A stretch of DNA of 64,000 nt from Actinopolymorpha singaporensis (GTDB lineage: Bacteria > Actinomycetota > Actinomycetes > Propionibacteriales > Actinopolymorphaceae), in contig NZ_LT629732.1 in assembly GCF_900104745.1 (NCBI RefSeq), positions 3,149,981 to 3,213,980 of the forward strand. The letters run 5' to 3'. The position numbers and the translations under genes were made by a program. The number at the start of each line of letters is the position of its first letter. Positions within the stretch are counted from its first letter, which is position 1. Below are positions 16,939 to 24,880 of this stretch, piece by piece. Under the pieces are notes generated by a model. The model did no database searches. It was not told the DNA's origin and saw only the letters and a program-made list of their open reading frames with translations.

Positions 16939-17792
16939 TAGCGCTCCAGCCCGGGCTCGGCCGTGGTGCCTGGGGCCGGGTCAGGGGTCGGGTCGGGGGC
17001 CGGGTCTGGGTCGGTGCCGGCGATGGCCGCCAGTACCTCGGCCGACCGGGCCAGGTCGGCGTGGTCGTCGATCTCGACCCACGGCAGGTCGCCGATCGGG
17101 GCGACGTCGACCCGGAAGCCCGCGTCGACGGCCGCCTGGTAACCGTCCTCGTAGTAGAGGGTGGGGTCCTTGCGCCACGTCTCCTCGAGCGCGGCGGTGA
17201 GCGGCTCGGCCGCTGCCGGCCCGATCAGGCTCACCCCGATGTACTCCCCGGTGGCGGACCCCGGGTCGAGCTCCTTGGTGATCCGGGTGACGCCGCGGTC
17301 GGGCGACCACACCACCTTCATCTCCTCCTCGGCCAGCGGCTTCACCGTGTCCAGGGCGAGCAGCAGGTCGGGGGCGGCACCGGCGCCGGGGCTCACCGCG
17401 GCGAGCAGGGCGTGTTCGACCTGGACCGGGTGCACCGTGTCTCCGTTCGCGAGCAGGCAGCCCTGCGGGAAGAGGTGACGCGCGCACCACAGCGAGTAGC
17501 AGTTGTTCCAGGTGGTGGCCCGGTCGTTGTGGATGAGGTCCAGGGTGACGCCGTGGGTGCGTTCGAGATGGTCGCGGCGCTCGTGGACGGCCTGCGCGGC
17601 ATAGCCGACCACCACCGCCACGTCGGTCACCCCGACGCGGGCGAAGTTGGCGAGGATCGTGTCCAGTGGCGTGAGCGGGTAGTCGGCCTCCGCCCGGTGC
17701 TCGCCCGCCAGCGGCACCAGCGCCTTGGGGAGGGTGTCGGTGTACGGACGCAGTCGCCGGCCGGTGCCGGCGGCGAGGACCAGGCCGATCAT
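16938..17792 (-). CDS. Nucleotidyltransferase (sugar/polyol-phosphate cytidylyltransferase type)
   Basis: A 284-residue NTP_transferase-fold enzyme. The N terminus has the nucleotide loop LAAGTGRRLRPYT and PKALVPL; later DRATTWNNCYSLWC, LANGDTVHP and ELDPGSATGEYIGVSLI carry the acidic metal-site residues, and the C terminus reads DLPWVEIDDHADLARS. This pattern resembles phosphocholine, inositol-1-phosphate and other polyol-phosphate cytidylyltransferases. With the neighbouring dehydrogenase and two CDP-alcohol transferases it probably makes a CDP-polyol. The last 30 residues are Pro/Asp-rich and look dispensable. It overlaps the upstream gene by ATGA and the downstream gene by one base. Confidence 0.8.
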   Translation of the reverse strand: MIGLVLAAGTGRRLRPYTDTLPKALVPLAGEHRAEADYPLTPLDTILANFARVGVTDVAVVVGYAAQAVHERRDHLERTHGVTLDLIHNDRATTWNNCYSLWCARHLFPQGCLLANGDTVHPVQVEHALLAAVSPGAGAAPDLLLALDTVKPLAEEEMKVVWSPDRGVTRITKELDPGSATGEYIGVSLIGPAAAEPLTAALEETWRKDPTLYYEDGYQAAVDAGFRVDVAPIGDLPWVEIDDHADLARSAEVLAAIAGTDPDPAPDPTPDPAPGTTAEPGLER

Positions 17793-19708
17793 CGGGCGGC
17801 TCCAGCGGTGGCTTCGGCGGCCGGTGCCCCGGTCGCGTCACGGTCACGGACCTGCGCCGCCGTGGCGGTGACGCTCTCGGCGACGAACACCACCGCGAGC
17901 GCGATCGCGAGGACGGTCAGCCCCACCTGGAACACCGTCGCGCCGCCGAGTGCGAGCAGCGCGATGACCAGCATCCGGCCGTCGTGCCCGCCGGTGACGA
18001 CGGTGAGCCGGCGGCGGGGATGGGTGCCGTCCTCGCTCAGGCGGTAGATGGTGTCGTAGTGGTGGAACGCGCACGCAGCGACGTAGCCGAACGCCGCCGG
18101 CAGTGCGGCCGGGGCGAGGGCGGCGGCGAGGACGATCACCAGGGCGTACTCCGCGGCACGGAACGTCGGCGGGAGCACCCAGTCGGCCCAGCCGTTGAGC
18201 GGCTGCCGGCTGGCGAACCCCACGATCAGGACGTACCACAGCACGCCGAGCAGCACCCAGCCCACGCCGACGGCCGGGATCACCGCGAGGGAGAACGTCA
18301 GCGCCAGCAGGGCGACGAGCGCGGCCAGCGGTGCCGGCAGCGAGCGGCCCGGCAGGGAGGAGTGCACGATCCAGCCGAGCGGCCCGACGTCGACCAGCGC
18401 GCCCAGGGACAGCCCGGCCGACTTCGACCAGGGCCGGCGTACCCGGCGCAGGCTGCGCAGGAAACGGCCGAGGAAGGCGTACGCCGCGGCGATCACGCCG
18501 ACCGCGAGCAGCACCACGAACACCACCTGCGGAGTGGTGAAGGCGACCAGCAGGCAGATCAGCGCCGACCGCTCGCCCTGGGGAAGGACGATCGCCCGGC
18601 GCAGCCAGACCTTCCAGCGGCTTCCGCTGATGCGCGCCTGCACCTGGTCGGCAAGCGCCGGCGCGTCCTCGGCGGGTCCGGCGCTGACCTGCTCGTACGC
18701 CGCGTGCATCTGGTGCCGGACGGTCTGGAACGCCATCGCCGCCGCCGCCAGCCACCAGATGTGCGGGTCGCCGTCACGGGCTGCCCCGATCGCCAGCCCG
18801 GCGAACAGGGCGTACTCCTTCACCCGGTCGAAGGTGAGGTCCATCCGGGCGCCGAGCCTGCTGAAGGAGACGGTGTAGCGGGCGAGGTCGCCGTCGATGC
18901 AGTCCAGCGAGAACGCCGCGTGGAACAGCAGCGCGCCCAGCACGTAGCCCGCCCTCGTGCCGGTGGCGACCGTCGCCGCGGCGCCGAGGGCGACGATCAG
19001 GGACAGGATCGTGACGTGGTTGGGGCCGAGCCCGAGCCGGGCGAACCACCGGGCGGCGTACCCGGAGTAGCTGCGGACGAAGAACGTCGTGAACGCGGTG
19101 TCCCCGGCCTTGACCGCGCTCTTCAGCCGGAACGCCTCCTCGTCGACGGCGCGGGCCCGCGCCTCCAGGGCCGCCCGCTCCTGCGGGGACTCGGCGATGC
19201 CGGCCACCAGCGGGGCGGGGTCGGTCCTCGCCACGGTGACGTTCGCGGCGAGCGCGTCGGCGACCCGGGCGATGTCCACGGGCGAGTCGTCCAGCGGCGA
19301 GGACTTCGGGGGCGCGGACGGCGGGGACGTGACGTCCGCGCGCGGCGCCGCCGTCGCTGCGGTCGTCGCGGTGACGGCGTTCAGGGCGTCGACCAGGTGG
19401 TGGCGGGCCGACGGTGCCACGGCGAGCGTTCCGGGCCCGGCGAGCACCTCCGGCCGCGAGTCGCACACGGCCCGTCGCAGTGCGTGCAGGTGGCCCACGA
19501 ACCGGCTGTCGACGAGTGCGACCCGTCCGCGTGGCGCGGAGGCCACCGCCGCCGGCAGGTGTGCGAACGCGTCCACCTCGACCACGTCGTAACCCAGCGC
19601 ACGCAGGTGGCGCGCGACGGGCAGGGGCCCCGGTCCGGCGGAGACGACGGGTCCGACGAGGAACGCGGTCGGCAGCGGGATCACCCCTGTCTGGTGGAGT
19701 CGGCTCAT
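17789..19708 (-). CDS. CDP-alcohol phosphatidyltransferase fused to N-terminal unknown domain and C-terminal DUF5941-type membrane domain
   Basis: A 639-residue multidomain protein and the first gene of the polyol-phosphate operon. Residues 10-110 form an alpha/beta domain (FLVGPVVSAGPGPLPVARHL, RVALVDSRFVGH) in the position where dimyo-inositol-phosphate synthases carry a cytidylyltransferase, but without its nucleotide loop. After a linker, residues 195-400 form a CDP-alcohol transferase with intact DCIDGDLAR (269-277), Asp290 and Asp294. The remaining 240 residues hold about six hydrophobic segments of the actinobacterial DUF5941 type. The ATG at 19708 has a poor ribosome site; a GTG at 19684 is an alternative, because a TAGGAT hexamer overlaps the ATG. 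The product is unknown. Confidence 0.78.
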   Translation of the reverse strand: MSRLHQTGVIPLPTAFLVGPVVSAGPGPLPVARHLRALGYDVVEVDAFAHLPAAVASAPRGRVALVDSRFVGHLHALRRAVCDSRPEVLAGPGTLAVAPSARHHLVDALNAVTATTAATAAPRADVTSPPSAPPKSSPLDDSPVDIARVADALAANVTVARTDPAPLVAGIAESPQERAALEARARAVDEEAFRLKSAVKAGDTAFTTFFVRSYSGYAARWFARLGLGPNHVTILSLIVALGAAATVATGTRAGYVLGALLFHAAFSLDCIDGDLARYTVSFSRLGARMDLTFDRVKEYALFAGLAIGAARDGDPHIWWLAAAAMAFQTVRHQMHAAYEQVSAGPAEDAPALADQVQARISGSRWKVWLRRAIVLPQGERSALICLLVAFTTPQVVFVVLLAVGVIAAAYAFLGRFLRSLRRVRRPWSKSAGLSLGALVDVGPLGWIVHSSLPGRSLPAPLAALVALLALTFSLAVIPAVGVGWVLLGVLWYVLIVGFASRQPLNGWADWVLPPTFRAAEYALVIVLAAALAPAALPAAFGYVAACAFHHYDTIYRLSEDGTHPRRRLTVVTGGHDGRMLVIALLALGGATVFQVGLTVLAIALAVVFVAESVTATAAQVRDRDATGAPAAEATAGAAR

Positions 19709-20214
19709 CCTAGAGCGTCGGCGTCGGCCGGCCGTAGTGCCCGCCAGTGCCCGTCTGTCCCCGTGGGTGCACGTGGGCGCGCGGGGGTGGACCGCCGCCG
19801 CCCACTGGTCGGCGGGCGCGTCCGGCTCCGGCCCGCCGCACCCACCGTGGGCGCGGCGCCCTGACGGTAGCCGCCCCGGCGGGTTCGCGCACCACCCACC
19901 ACCGCTGCCGCTGGGACCGGTAGGGGGCAGTTCGGCGGCCGTTGCCGTCCGTACGGGCGGCAGGTGCAGATCGTTCCCGCAGGTCGCCGTGCACCGGACC
20001 ACCGGCCGGCCGTTCATTGGAGGGAGATCATTAAAGGGAAAATTTGCACACGAAATCTGCAGAGTTACTGTCATCGCGTCGTGACAGTCCGTACGATCAC
20101 CAGCACGAACCGAGATGGCAGGTGGTTGCCCGGGCCGGGCGGGCCGCCTCCGCGATCCATCGACACAAAGCGGGTCCCCGCAGACCTGCTGCGAAGGAGA
20201 GAAGAGGGAGGTCG
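19709..20214. other. Divergent control region with a strikingly AT-rich core
   Basis: About 500 bases separate the operon at 17789-19708 from the small gene at 20215. Most is very GC-rich and holds no convincing gene, but 20013-20075 is far richer in A+T than its surroundings. A possible plus-strand promoter is TTGCAC (20044-20049) with TACTGT (20066-20071) at 16-base spacing. For the minus strand, TAGGAT lies at 19708-19713. The AT-rich core is a likely place for regulator or nucleoid-protein binding. Confidence 0.45.
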
Positions 20215-20604
20215 ATGTCGATGGCGACGTCATTCGTGACGTCGACGGCGGTGTCCCCGCACCGGAGCGAGGCACCGGTTTTCGTACCCGGCTACGGATG
20301 GGTGGAGTGGTCGAAGGAACTCCTCGACGCCCAGGCGAGGTATCTCCTGTTGCTCCACCAACCCGACCAGACCTGGACGAAGCTCCGCCTCGTGGGATCC
20401 CGCCGCGTGGACGGGCCGCGTTGCCTCTACTGCGCCCAGGAGTGGACCTGTGCCGAGGCCGCCTGGGCGAGTTCCCGGTTGTCCCCGTTCGGGCGCCTGT
20501 GGCGCCACCCGCGCGAACGCGGTGGCAGACACCGTGCACCCGGGCCGGCCAGGGTGAGCGGCGTCGGGACCGGCCGCCGCGTCATCTGGGACCACCCAGC
20601 CTGA
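20215..20604 (+). CDS. Small Cys-motif protein (RCxxCAxxWxC family), paralogue B
   Basis: A 129-residue protein of unknown function, paralogous to the product of 7356-7646. The shared core is RCLYCAQEWTCAEAAWASS, matching C-x2-C-x4-W-x-C-x4-W. Before it the two proteins also share a Trp-containing strand and an Arg-rich turn (WTKLRLVGSRRVDGP here). Three cysteines could bind metal with a further ligand. A GGGAGG site precedes two in-frame ATGs (20215 and 20221); the second has the better spacing. The gene has a promoter region of its own and diverges from the polyol-phosphate operon, so a regulatory link is conceivable but not shown. Confidence 0.65.
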   Translation: MSMATSFVTSTAVSPHRSEAPVFVPGYGWVEWSKELLDAQARYLLLLHQPDQTWTKLRLVGSRRVDGPRCLYCAQEWTCAEAAWASSRLSPFGRLWRHPRERGGRHRAPGPARVSGVGTGRRVIWDHPA

Positions 20605-20762
20605 ACCCGCACCGTGAACCGTTTCACCGAGGCCCGCATCACCTGAGGACGGCGGGATCGTCCGGGTCGCCCGTGGGGGGCGAAGGGGGTGGCTCCGGGC
20701 GGTTCCCGATCATTCTCCGGCGCAGGACACCGCGCATCGGCGTACCTCGCCGACCTTCGCAC

Positions 20763-20768
20763 TAGGGT
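20763..20768 (+). promoter_or_regulatory. -10 hexamer TAGGGT of galE, leaderless spacing
   Basis: TAGGGT is followed by six bases and the galE ATG at 20775; no ribosome binding site is visible, as expected for a leaderless message. Confidence 0.5.
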
Positions 20769-20774
20769 GCAGCC

Positions 20775-21809
20775 ATGACCTGGCTCGTCACCGGAGGCGC
20801 CGGCTTCATCGGCGCGCACGTCGTCCATGCTCTTCATGCCGCCGGAGAACAGATCGTGGTGCTCGACGATCTGTCCACCGGGGTGCCCGCCCGGATCGCC
20901 GACCTCGACGACGTTCCGCTCGTCCGGGGTTCGGTGCAGGCGACCAGCCTGGTTGCCAAACTGTTGCGGGAGTACGAGATCAGCGGTGTCGTGCACGTGG
21001 CCGCGAAGAAGCAGCCTGGGGAGTCGGTCGACAACCCGCTGCTCTACTACCGCGAGAACGTCGGCGGCCTCGAGTCGCTGCTGCGGGCGATGACCGACGT
21101 CGGCGTTGACGCGCTGGTCTTCTCCTCCAGCGCCTCCACCTACGGCGACCAGGAAACCGACGTCCTGACCGAGGACGCGACGTGCCGGCCGGTCTCTCCG
21201 TACGGCGAGACCAAGCTCGTCGGGGAGTGGATGATCGCGGACGTGGCCCGGAGCACCGGACTGCGGTACGTCTGCCTGCGCTACTTCAACGCCGCCGGTG
21301 CCGCCGCTCCCGAGCTCGCCGACACCGGCGCGTTCAACCTCATCCCGATGGTGTTCGAACGCCTGACCTCCGGCCTGCCGCCGAAGATCTTCGGCGACGA
21401 CTACCCGACCCCGGACGGCACCACCATCCGCGACTACATCCACGTCGGCGACATCGCCTCGGCGCACGTCGCCGCGGCCCGGCACCTCACCGCGGGCCAC
21501 GAGGTGCGCAAGGTCCTCAACGTAGGTACGGGCAGGGGATCGTCCACCCGCGAGATCGTGGAGACCATCCTCGACGTCTCCGGCCACACCGACCTCAAGC
21601 CCGAGGTGCTCGCCCGCCGGCCCGGAGACCCGGCGGTGTCGATCGCGGGCGCGGACCGGATCCGCGAGGTGCTCGGCTGGTCGGCCGAACACGACATGCG
21701 GTCCACGGTCGCGGCGGCCTGGCAAGGATGGCTGTTCCACCATCCGGAGGCCGGTCGCGAGAACGGGAAGGCGGCCGGGGGTGCGGAGGCAGGAGCCCGG
21801 GATGAGTGA
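20775..21809 (+). CDS. galE: UDP-glucose 4-epimerase
   Basis: A 344-residue short-chain dehydrogenase/reductase-type epimerase that interconverts UDP-glucose and UDP-galactose through a bound NAD+. The Rossmann motif is TGGAGFIG (6-13), the catalytic Ser lies in SSSASTYG (117-124) and the YxxxK pair is Tyr143/Lys147 (PYGETK). The substrate region includes NAAGA and RDYIHVGDIASAH. It supplies UDP-galactose to the local envelope glycosyltransferases. The last eight bases overlap the start of the acetoacetyl-CoA synthetase gene, exactly where that gene's 15-bp repeat begins, an odd partner for a sugar epimerase. The -10 box just upstream suggests leaderless transcription. Confidence 0.9.
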   Translation: MTWLVTGGAGFIGAHVVHALHAAGEQIVVLDDLSTGVPARIADLDDVPLVRGSVQATSLVAKLLREYEISGVVHVAAKKQPGESVDNPLLYYRENVGGLESLLRAMTDVGVDALVFSSSASTYGDQETDVLTEDATCRPVSPYGETKLVGEWMIADVARSTGLRYVCLRYFNAAGAAAPELADTGAFNLIPMVFERLTSGLPPKIFGDDYPTPDGTTIRDYIHVGDIASAHVAAARHLTAGHEVRKVLNVGTGRGSSTREIVETILDVSGHTDLKPEVLARRPGDPAVSIAGADRIREVLGWSAEHDMRSTVAAAWQGWLFHHPEAGRENGKAAGGAEAGARDE

Positions 21810-23949
21810 GGCCGGTACGAGTGAAGCCGGTACGAGTGAGGCCGGTACGAGTGAGGCCGGTACGAGTGAGGCCGGTACGAGTGAGGCCGGTACGAGTGAG
21901 GCCGGTACGAGTGAGGCCGGTACGTGTGAGCAGGGCCGGGTCCTGTGGAGCCCGCCGGCCGACGTACTCGGCCGGACCAGGATCGGCGACTACCTGCGGT
22001 GGCTCGAACGCGAACGCTCGCTGCGGTTCGCCGACTACGCGTCCCTGTGGCGGTGGTCGGTGGACGACCTGCCGGCGTTCTGGGCCAGCGTGTGGGACTA
22101 CTTCCAGGTGCGCGGCCGGCGCGGCGGCACCGTCCTCGCCGACGACGCCATGCCCGGTGCGCGGTGGTTCCCCGGCGCCCGGCTGAACTACGCCGAGCAG
22201 ATGCTGGCCGACCTTCCCGCCGAGGGGCCGGTGGTGGTGGCGCGGTCGCAGACCCGGGAGCCGGTCGAGCTGACCGCGGCGCAGCTGAGGGCGGAGGTGG
22301 CCCGGGCGCGGGCCGGGCTCGCCCGGCTCGGCGTGGGGCCGGGCGACCGCGTCGCGGCGTACCTCCCGAACATCCCGGAGACCCTCGTCCTGCTGCTGGC
22401 CACCGCCAGCCTGGGCGCGGTGTTCTCCTCCTGCGCTCCGGAGTTCGGCACCCGCAGCGTGGTCGACCGGTGGAGCCAGATCGAGCCGAAGGTGCTGGTG
22501 GCGGTGGACGGCTACCGCTACGGCGCGAAGGACATCGACCGGACCGACGAGCTGGCCGCCGTCCGCGCGGCACTGCCTTCGCTGGAGCACGTGGTCGTGG
22601 TGCCCTACCTGTCCGAGGACGCGGCGCGGCGGATTCCGGAGGCGTCCGGCTGGGCGGATCTGCTGGCCGGGCCCGACCCGGGCGAGCCGGAGTTCGAGCC
22701 GGTGGCGTTCGACCATCCGCTGTACCTCCTGTACTCCTCGGGCACCACCGGGCTGCCCAAGCCCATCGTGCACGGGCACGGCGGCATCCTGCTCGAGCAC
22801 CTGAAGACGCTCGCCCTCCACTTCGACCTGGGGCCGGGCGACCGGTTCTTCTGGTTCTCCACCACCGGCTGGATGATGTGGAACGTCGTGGTGTCCGGCC
22901 TGCTCGTCGGTGCCACCGTCGTCCTGGTCGACGGCAACCCCGCGCAGCCCGACCTCGGCTACCTGTGGCGGCTGGCCGACGAGTGTGGTGTGACGTTCTT
23001 CGGGACGAGCGCGCCGTTCCTGATGAGCTGCCGCCGGGCCGGGCTGCGTCCGGCCGAGGTGGCCGACCTGTCCCGGATCCGCGTCCTGGGGTCGACGGGC
23101 GCGCCGCTGCCGCCCGAGGGTTTCGGCTGGGTGTACGAGAACGTCAACCCCACCTTGCTGCTGCAGTCGTTCTCCGGCGGGACCGACCTGTGCACGGGGT
23201 TCGTGGGCGGCTCGCCGCTGCTTCCGGTGTACGCGGGCGAGCTGTCCTGCGCGTGCCTGGGCGCGGCGGTGGCGGCGTACGACCCGGCCGGCCACCCGGT
23301 CGTCGGGCAGCTGGGCGAGCTGGTGCTGGAGCGGCCGATGCCGTCCATGCCGGTGGGGTTCTGGGGCGACCAGGACGGCTCCCGCTACCGCGCCGCGTAC
23401 TTCGCCGACTTCCCCGGTGTGTGGCGGCACGGCGACTGGGTGGAGATCACGCCGCGGGGCACCTGTGTGATCACCGGGCGCTCCGACGCGACCCTGAAGC
23501 GGGGCGGGGTACGCATGGGCACCGCGGAGTTCTACTCCGTGGTCGACGGGTTCCCCGAGATCGCCGACAGTCTGGTCGTCCACCTGGAAAACCCGCGGCC
23601 CGGCCGCGCAGGTGCGGACGCCTCCGGCGGGAGGGCCGCAGCGGACGCGGGTGAGGAGCTGCTGCTGTTCGTCGTCCTCGCCGAGGGGACCGACCTGGAC
23701 GACGACCTTCGCCGCCGGCTGGCCGCCGACCTGCGCCGCCAGCTGTCTCCCCGGCACGTGCCGGACGAGATCGTCGCGGTGCGCGCGATCCCGCGGACGC
23801 TGTCCGGCAAGAAGCTGGAGGTGCCGGTCAAGCGGATCCTGGAGGGCCGGCCGGTGGAGGAGGCGGCGAGTACGGGTGCGTTGTCGGACCCGGGCGCCCT
23901 TGCGGCGTTCGAGGCGTACGCCCGGAACCGGCACGGGGCATCCGAGTAG
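21802..23949 (+). CDS. Acetoacetate-CoA ligase with repetitive N terminus
   Basis: A 715-residue ATP-dependent acyl-CoA synthetase of the acetoacetyl-CoA synthetase type, forming acetoacetyl-CoA from acetoacetate. AMP-binding motifs are YSSGTTGLPKPIVHGHGG, STTGWMMWN, GGTDLCTGF and, in the C-terminal subdomain, GRSDATLKRGGVRMGTAE and the adenylation lysine in TLSGKKLEVP. Residues 2-41 are eight copies of SEAGT, which no known member needs; the conserved protein begins near GRVLWSPPADVL. The ATG at 21802 has AGGAG upstream and lies inside the end of galE. If the repeat is ignored, no other good start exists before the conserved region. A short Gly/Ala-rich insertion lies near ADASGGRAAADAG. Confidence 0.88.
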   Translation: MSEAGTSEAGTSEAGTSEAGTSEAGTSEAGTSEAGTSEAGTCEQGRVLWSPPADVLGRTRIGDYLRWLERERSLRFADYASLWRWSVDDLPAFWASVWDYFQVRGRRGGTVLADDAMPGARWFPGARLNYAEQMLADLPAEGPVVVARSQTREPVELTAAQLRAEVARARAGLARLGVGPGDRVAAYLPNIPETLVLLLATASLGAVFSSCAPEFGTRSVVDRWSQIEPKVLVAVDGYRYGAKDIDRTDELAAVRAALPSLEHVVVVPYLSEDAARRIPEASGWADLLAGPDPGEPEFEPVAFDHPLYLLYSSGTTGLPKPIVHGHGGILLEHLKTLALHFDLGPGDRFFWFSTTGWMMWNVVVSGLLVGATVVLVDGNPAQPDLGYLWRLADECGVTFFGTSAPFLMSCRRAGLRPAEVADLSRIRVLGSTGAPLPPEGFGWVYENVNPTLLLQSFSGGTDLCTGFVGGSPLLPVYAGELSCACLGAAVAAYDPAGHPVVGQLGELVLERPMPSMPVGFWGDQDGSRYRAAYFADFPGVWRHGDWVEITPRGTCVITGRSDATLKRGGVRMGTAEFYSVVDGFPEIADSLVVHLENPRPGRAGADASGGRAAADAGEELLLFVVLAEGTDLDDDLRRRLAADLRRQLSPRHVPDEIVAVRAIPRTLSGKKLEVPVKRILEGRPVEEAASTGALSDPGALAAFEAYARNRHGASE
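21805..21924 (+). repeat. Eight in-frame 15-bp tandem repeats encoding SEAGT
   Basis: The unit AGTGAGGCCGGTACG occurs eight times in direct succession; the second copy has one silent change (GAA for GAG). The first copy includes the galE stop codon. Fifteen bases keep the frame, so copy number can vary without destroying the downstream enzyme. Confidence 0.97.
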
Positions 23950-23985
23950 CTCCCCGCTCTCGCGGCCGTGCGCCGATCGAATCCG

Positions 23986-24753
23986 TCACCGGCCGGCCGC
24001 GCGGAGCCGGGTGACGGTGACCTTCTCCACCTCACAGCGCCGGTCGACCTGGGCGAGGTCGGGGTTGCGGACCAGGATCACCGAGCCCCGCTGCGTCAGC
24101 GGGGCCAGCAGTGCGTCCAGGCAGCCGTACGGATCGGCCGGGTTGGCGTCGGTGAGCAGCCGCCCGCCCGGCTCCAGGCCGATCTCCGCAGCACGCCGCC
24201 CGGCGGCCGCGACGAGTTCCTCGCCGGTGAGGGTGGCGTCGGGGGCGACCAGGGCGGGAGAGTGCGGATCGACCGGGACGTACGCCGTGAACTGGTCGGC
24301 GTACCCCGGCACCTCCGCGCCGTAGTCCAGCACCCCCGCGGGCAGCGGCTCGGTGAACGGCCCGCCCAGCGGGCGCAGCGCGAGCGCCACCGTGTCCCCG
24401 GCACCGGCGGCGGGTCCGGTCGTCAGCTCGGCCAGCCGGTCCGGCCCGGTGACCACGAGGTCGGCGCCGGCTCCCTCGTCCACCGTGACGGTGAGCCCGG
24501 CCGACCACGCGGCGAGCATCCACACCGCGCCCTGCCAGTGCGGCGGCAGCATGATCGCCACCCGGCCGCCGGGGTCGACCCCCAGGCCGTCCTGGAGGAG
24601 GTTCGCGGTCTTGGCGACCCAGTTGTCCAACGTCGCGAGGGACAGCTCCACGCGTTCGCCGGTCGCGTCGTCGTAGAAGGTGAGGAACGGCGTCGCCGGG
24701 TCGGCCGCCAGGGCCGCGGCCAGCACGCGCGCGGGAGTGTTCGGAGTCGCCAC
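23986..24753 (-). CDS. TIGR03089-type protein, AMP-binding-like N-terminal half
   Basis: A 255-residue protein of the actinobacterial TIGR03089 family. It looks like the N-terminal part of an AMP-dependent synthetase (TPFLTFYDDATGERVELSLATL, NWVAKTANLLQD, GGRVAIMLPPHWQ), but the ATP loop SGTTG-x-PK and the C-terminal subdomain are absent, so adenylating activity is unlikely. Function is unknown. A GTG at 24753 is used; a minus-strand TAGGCT lies six bases upstream, a spacing that fits leaderless transcription. It is divergent from the guanylyltransferase gene. Confidence 0.82.
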   Translation of the reverse strand: MATPNTPARVLAAALAADPATPFLTFYDDATGERVELSLATLDNWVAKTANLLQDGLGVDPGGRVAIMLPPHWQGAVWMLAAWSAGLTVTVDEGAGADLVVTGPDRLAELTTGPAAGAGDTVALALRPLGGPFTEPLPAGVLDYGAEVPGYADQFTAYVPVDPHSPALVAPDATLTGEELVAAAGRRAAEIGLEPGGRLLTDANPADPYGCLDALLAPLTQRGSVILVRNPDLAQVDRRCEVEKVTVTRLRAAGR

Positions 24754-24759
24754 CCGCCG

Positions 24760-24765
24760 AGCCTA
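24760..24765 (-). promoter_or_regulatory. -10 hexamer TAGGCT of TIGR03089 gene, leaderless spacing
   Basis: Minus-strand TAGGCT is followed by six bases and the GTG at 24753. Confidence 0.5.
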
Positions 24766-24867
24766 GGGCATGGCCAGTGGAGGCCCGCGGATCATCTGCT
24801 GCCACGCTTCGCGACCAATCCGCCACGCCGGGGCGCGTGATCCGCCACGGTGGGCACGAGTCTCCCG

Positions 24868-24873
24868 TAGGCT
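24868..24873 (+). promoter_or_regulatory. -10 hexamer TAGGCT of mannose-1-P guanylyltransferase gene, leaderless spacing
   Basis: TAGGCT is followed by seven bases and the ATG at 24881. The hexamer is identical to that of the divergent TIGR03089 gene about 100 bases away. Confidence 0.5.
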
Positions 24874-24880
24874 CGCGGTC

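Noticed and set aside
17984-19864. A 626-codon plus-strand frame over the DUF5941/CDP-alcohol transferase gene
   Set aside because: Composition is dominated by Arg, Gly, Asp and His runs typical of shadow frames, while the minus strand carries clear catalytic motifs.
20605-20774. A small gene between the Cys-motif protein and galE
   Set aside because: Open frames exist but are continuous with shadow frames of neighbours, lack a start with a ribosome site and have no recognisable content.
21595-23934. A 779-codon open frame antisense to the acetoacetyl-CoA synthetase gene
   Set aside because: It is the mirror of a well-conserved enzyme. High GC content leaves antisense frames open; the text has no domain pattern and includes the complement of the 15-bp repeat.
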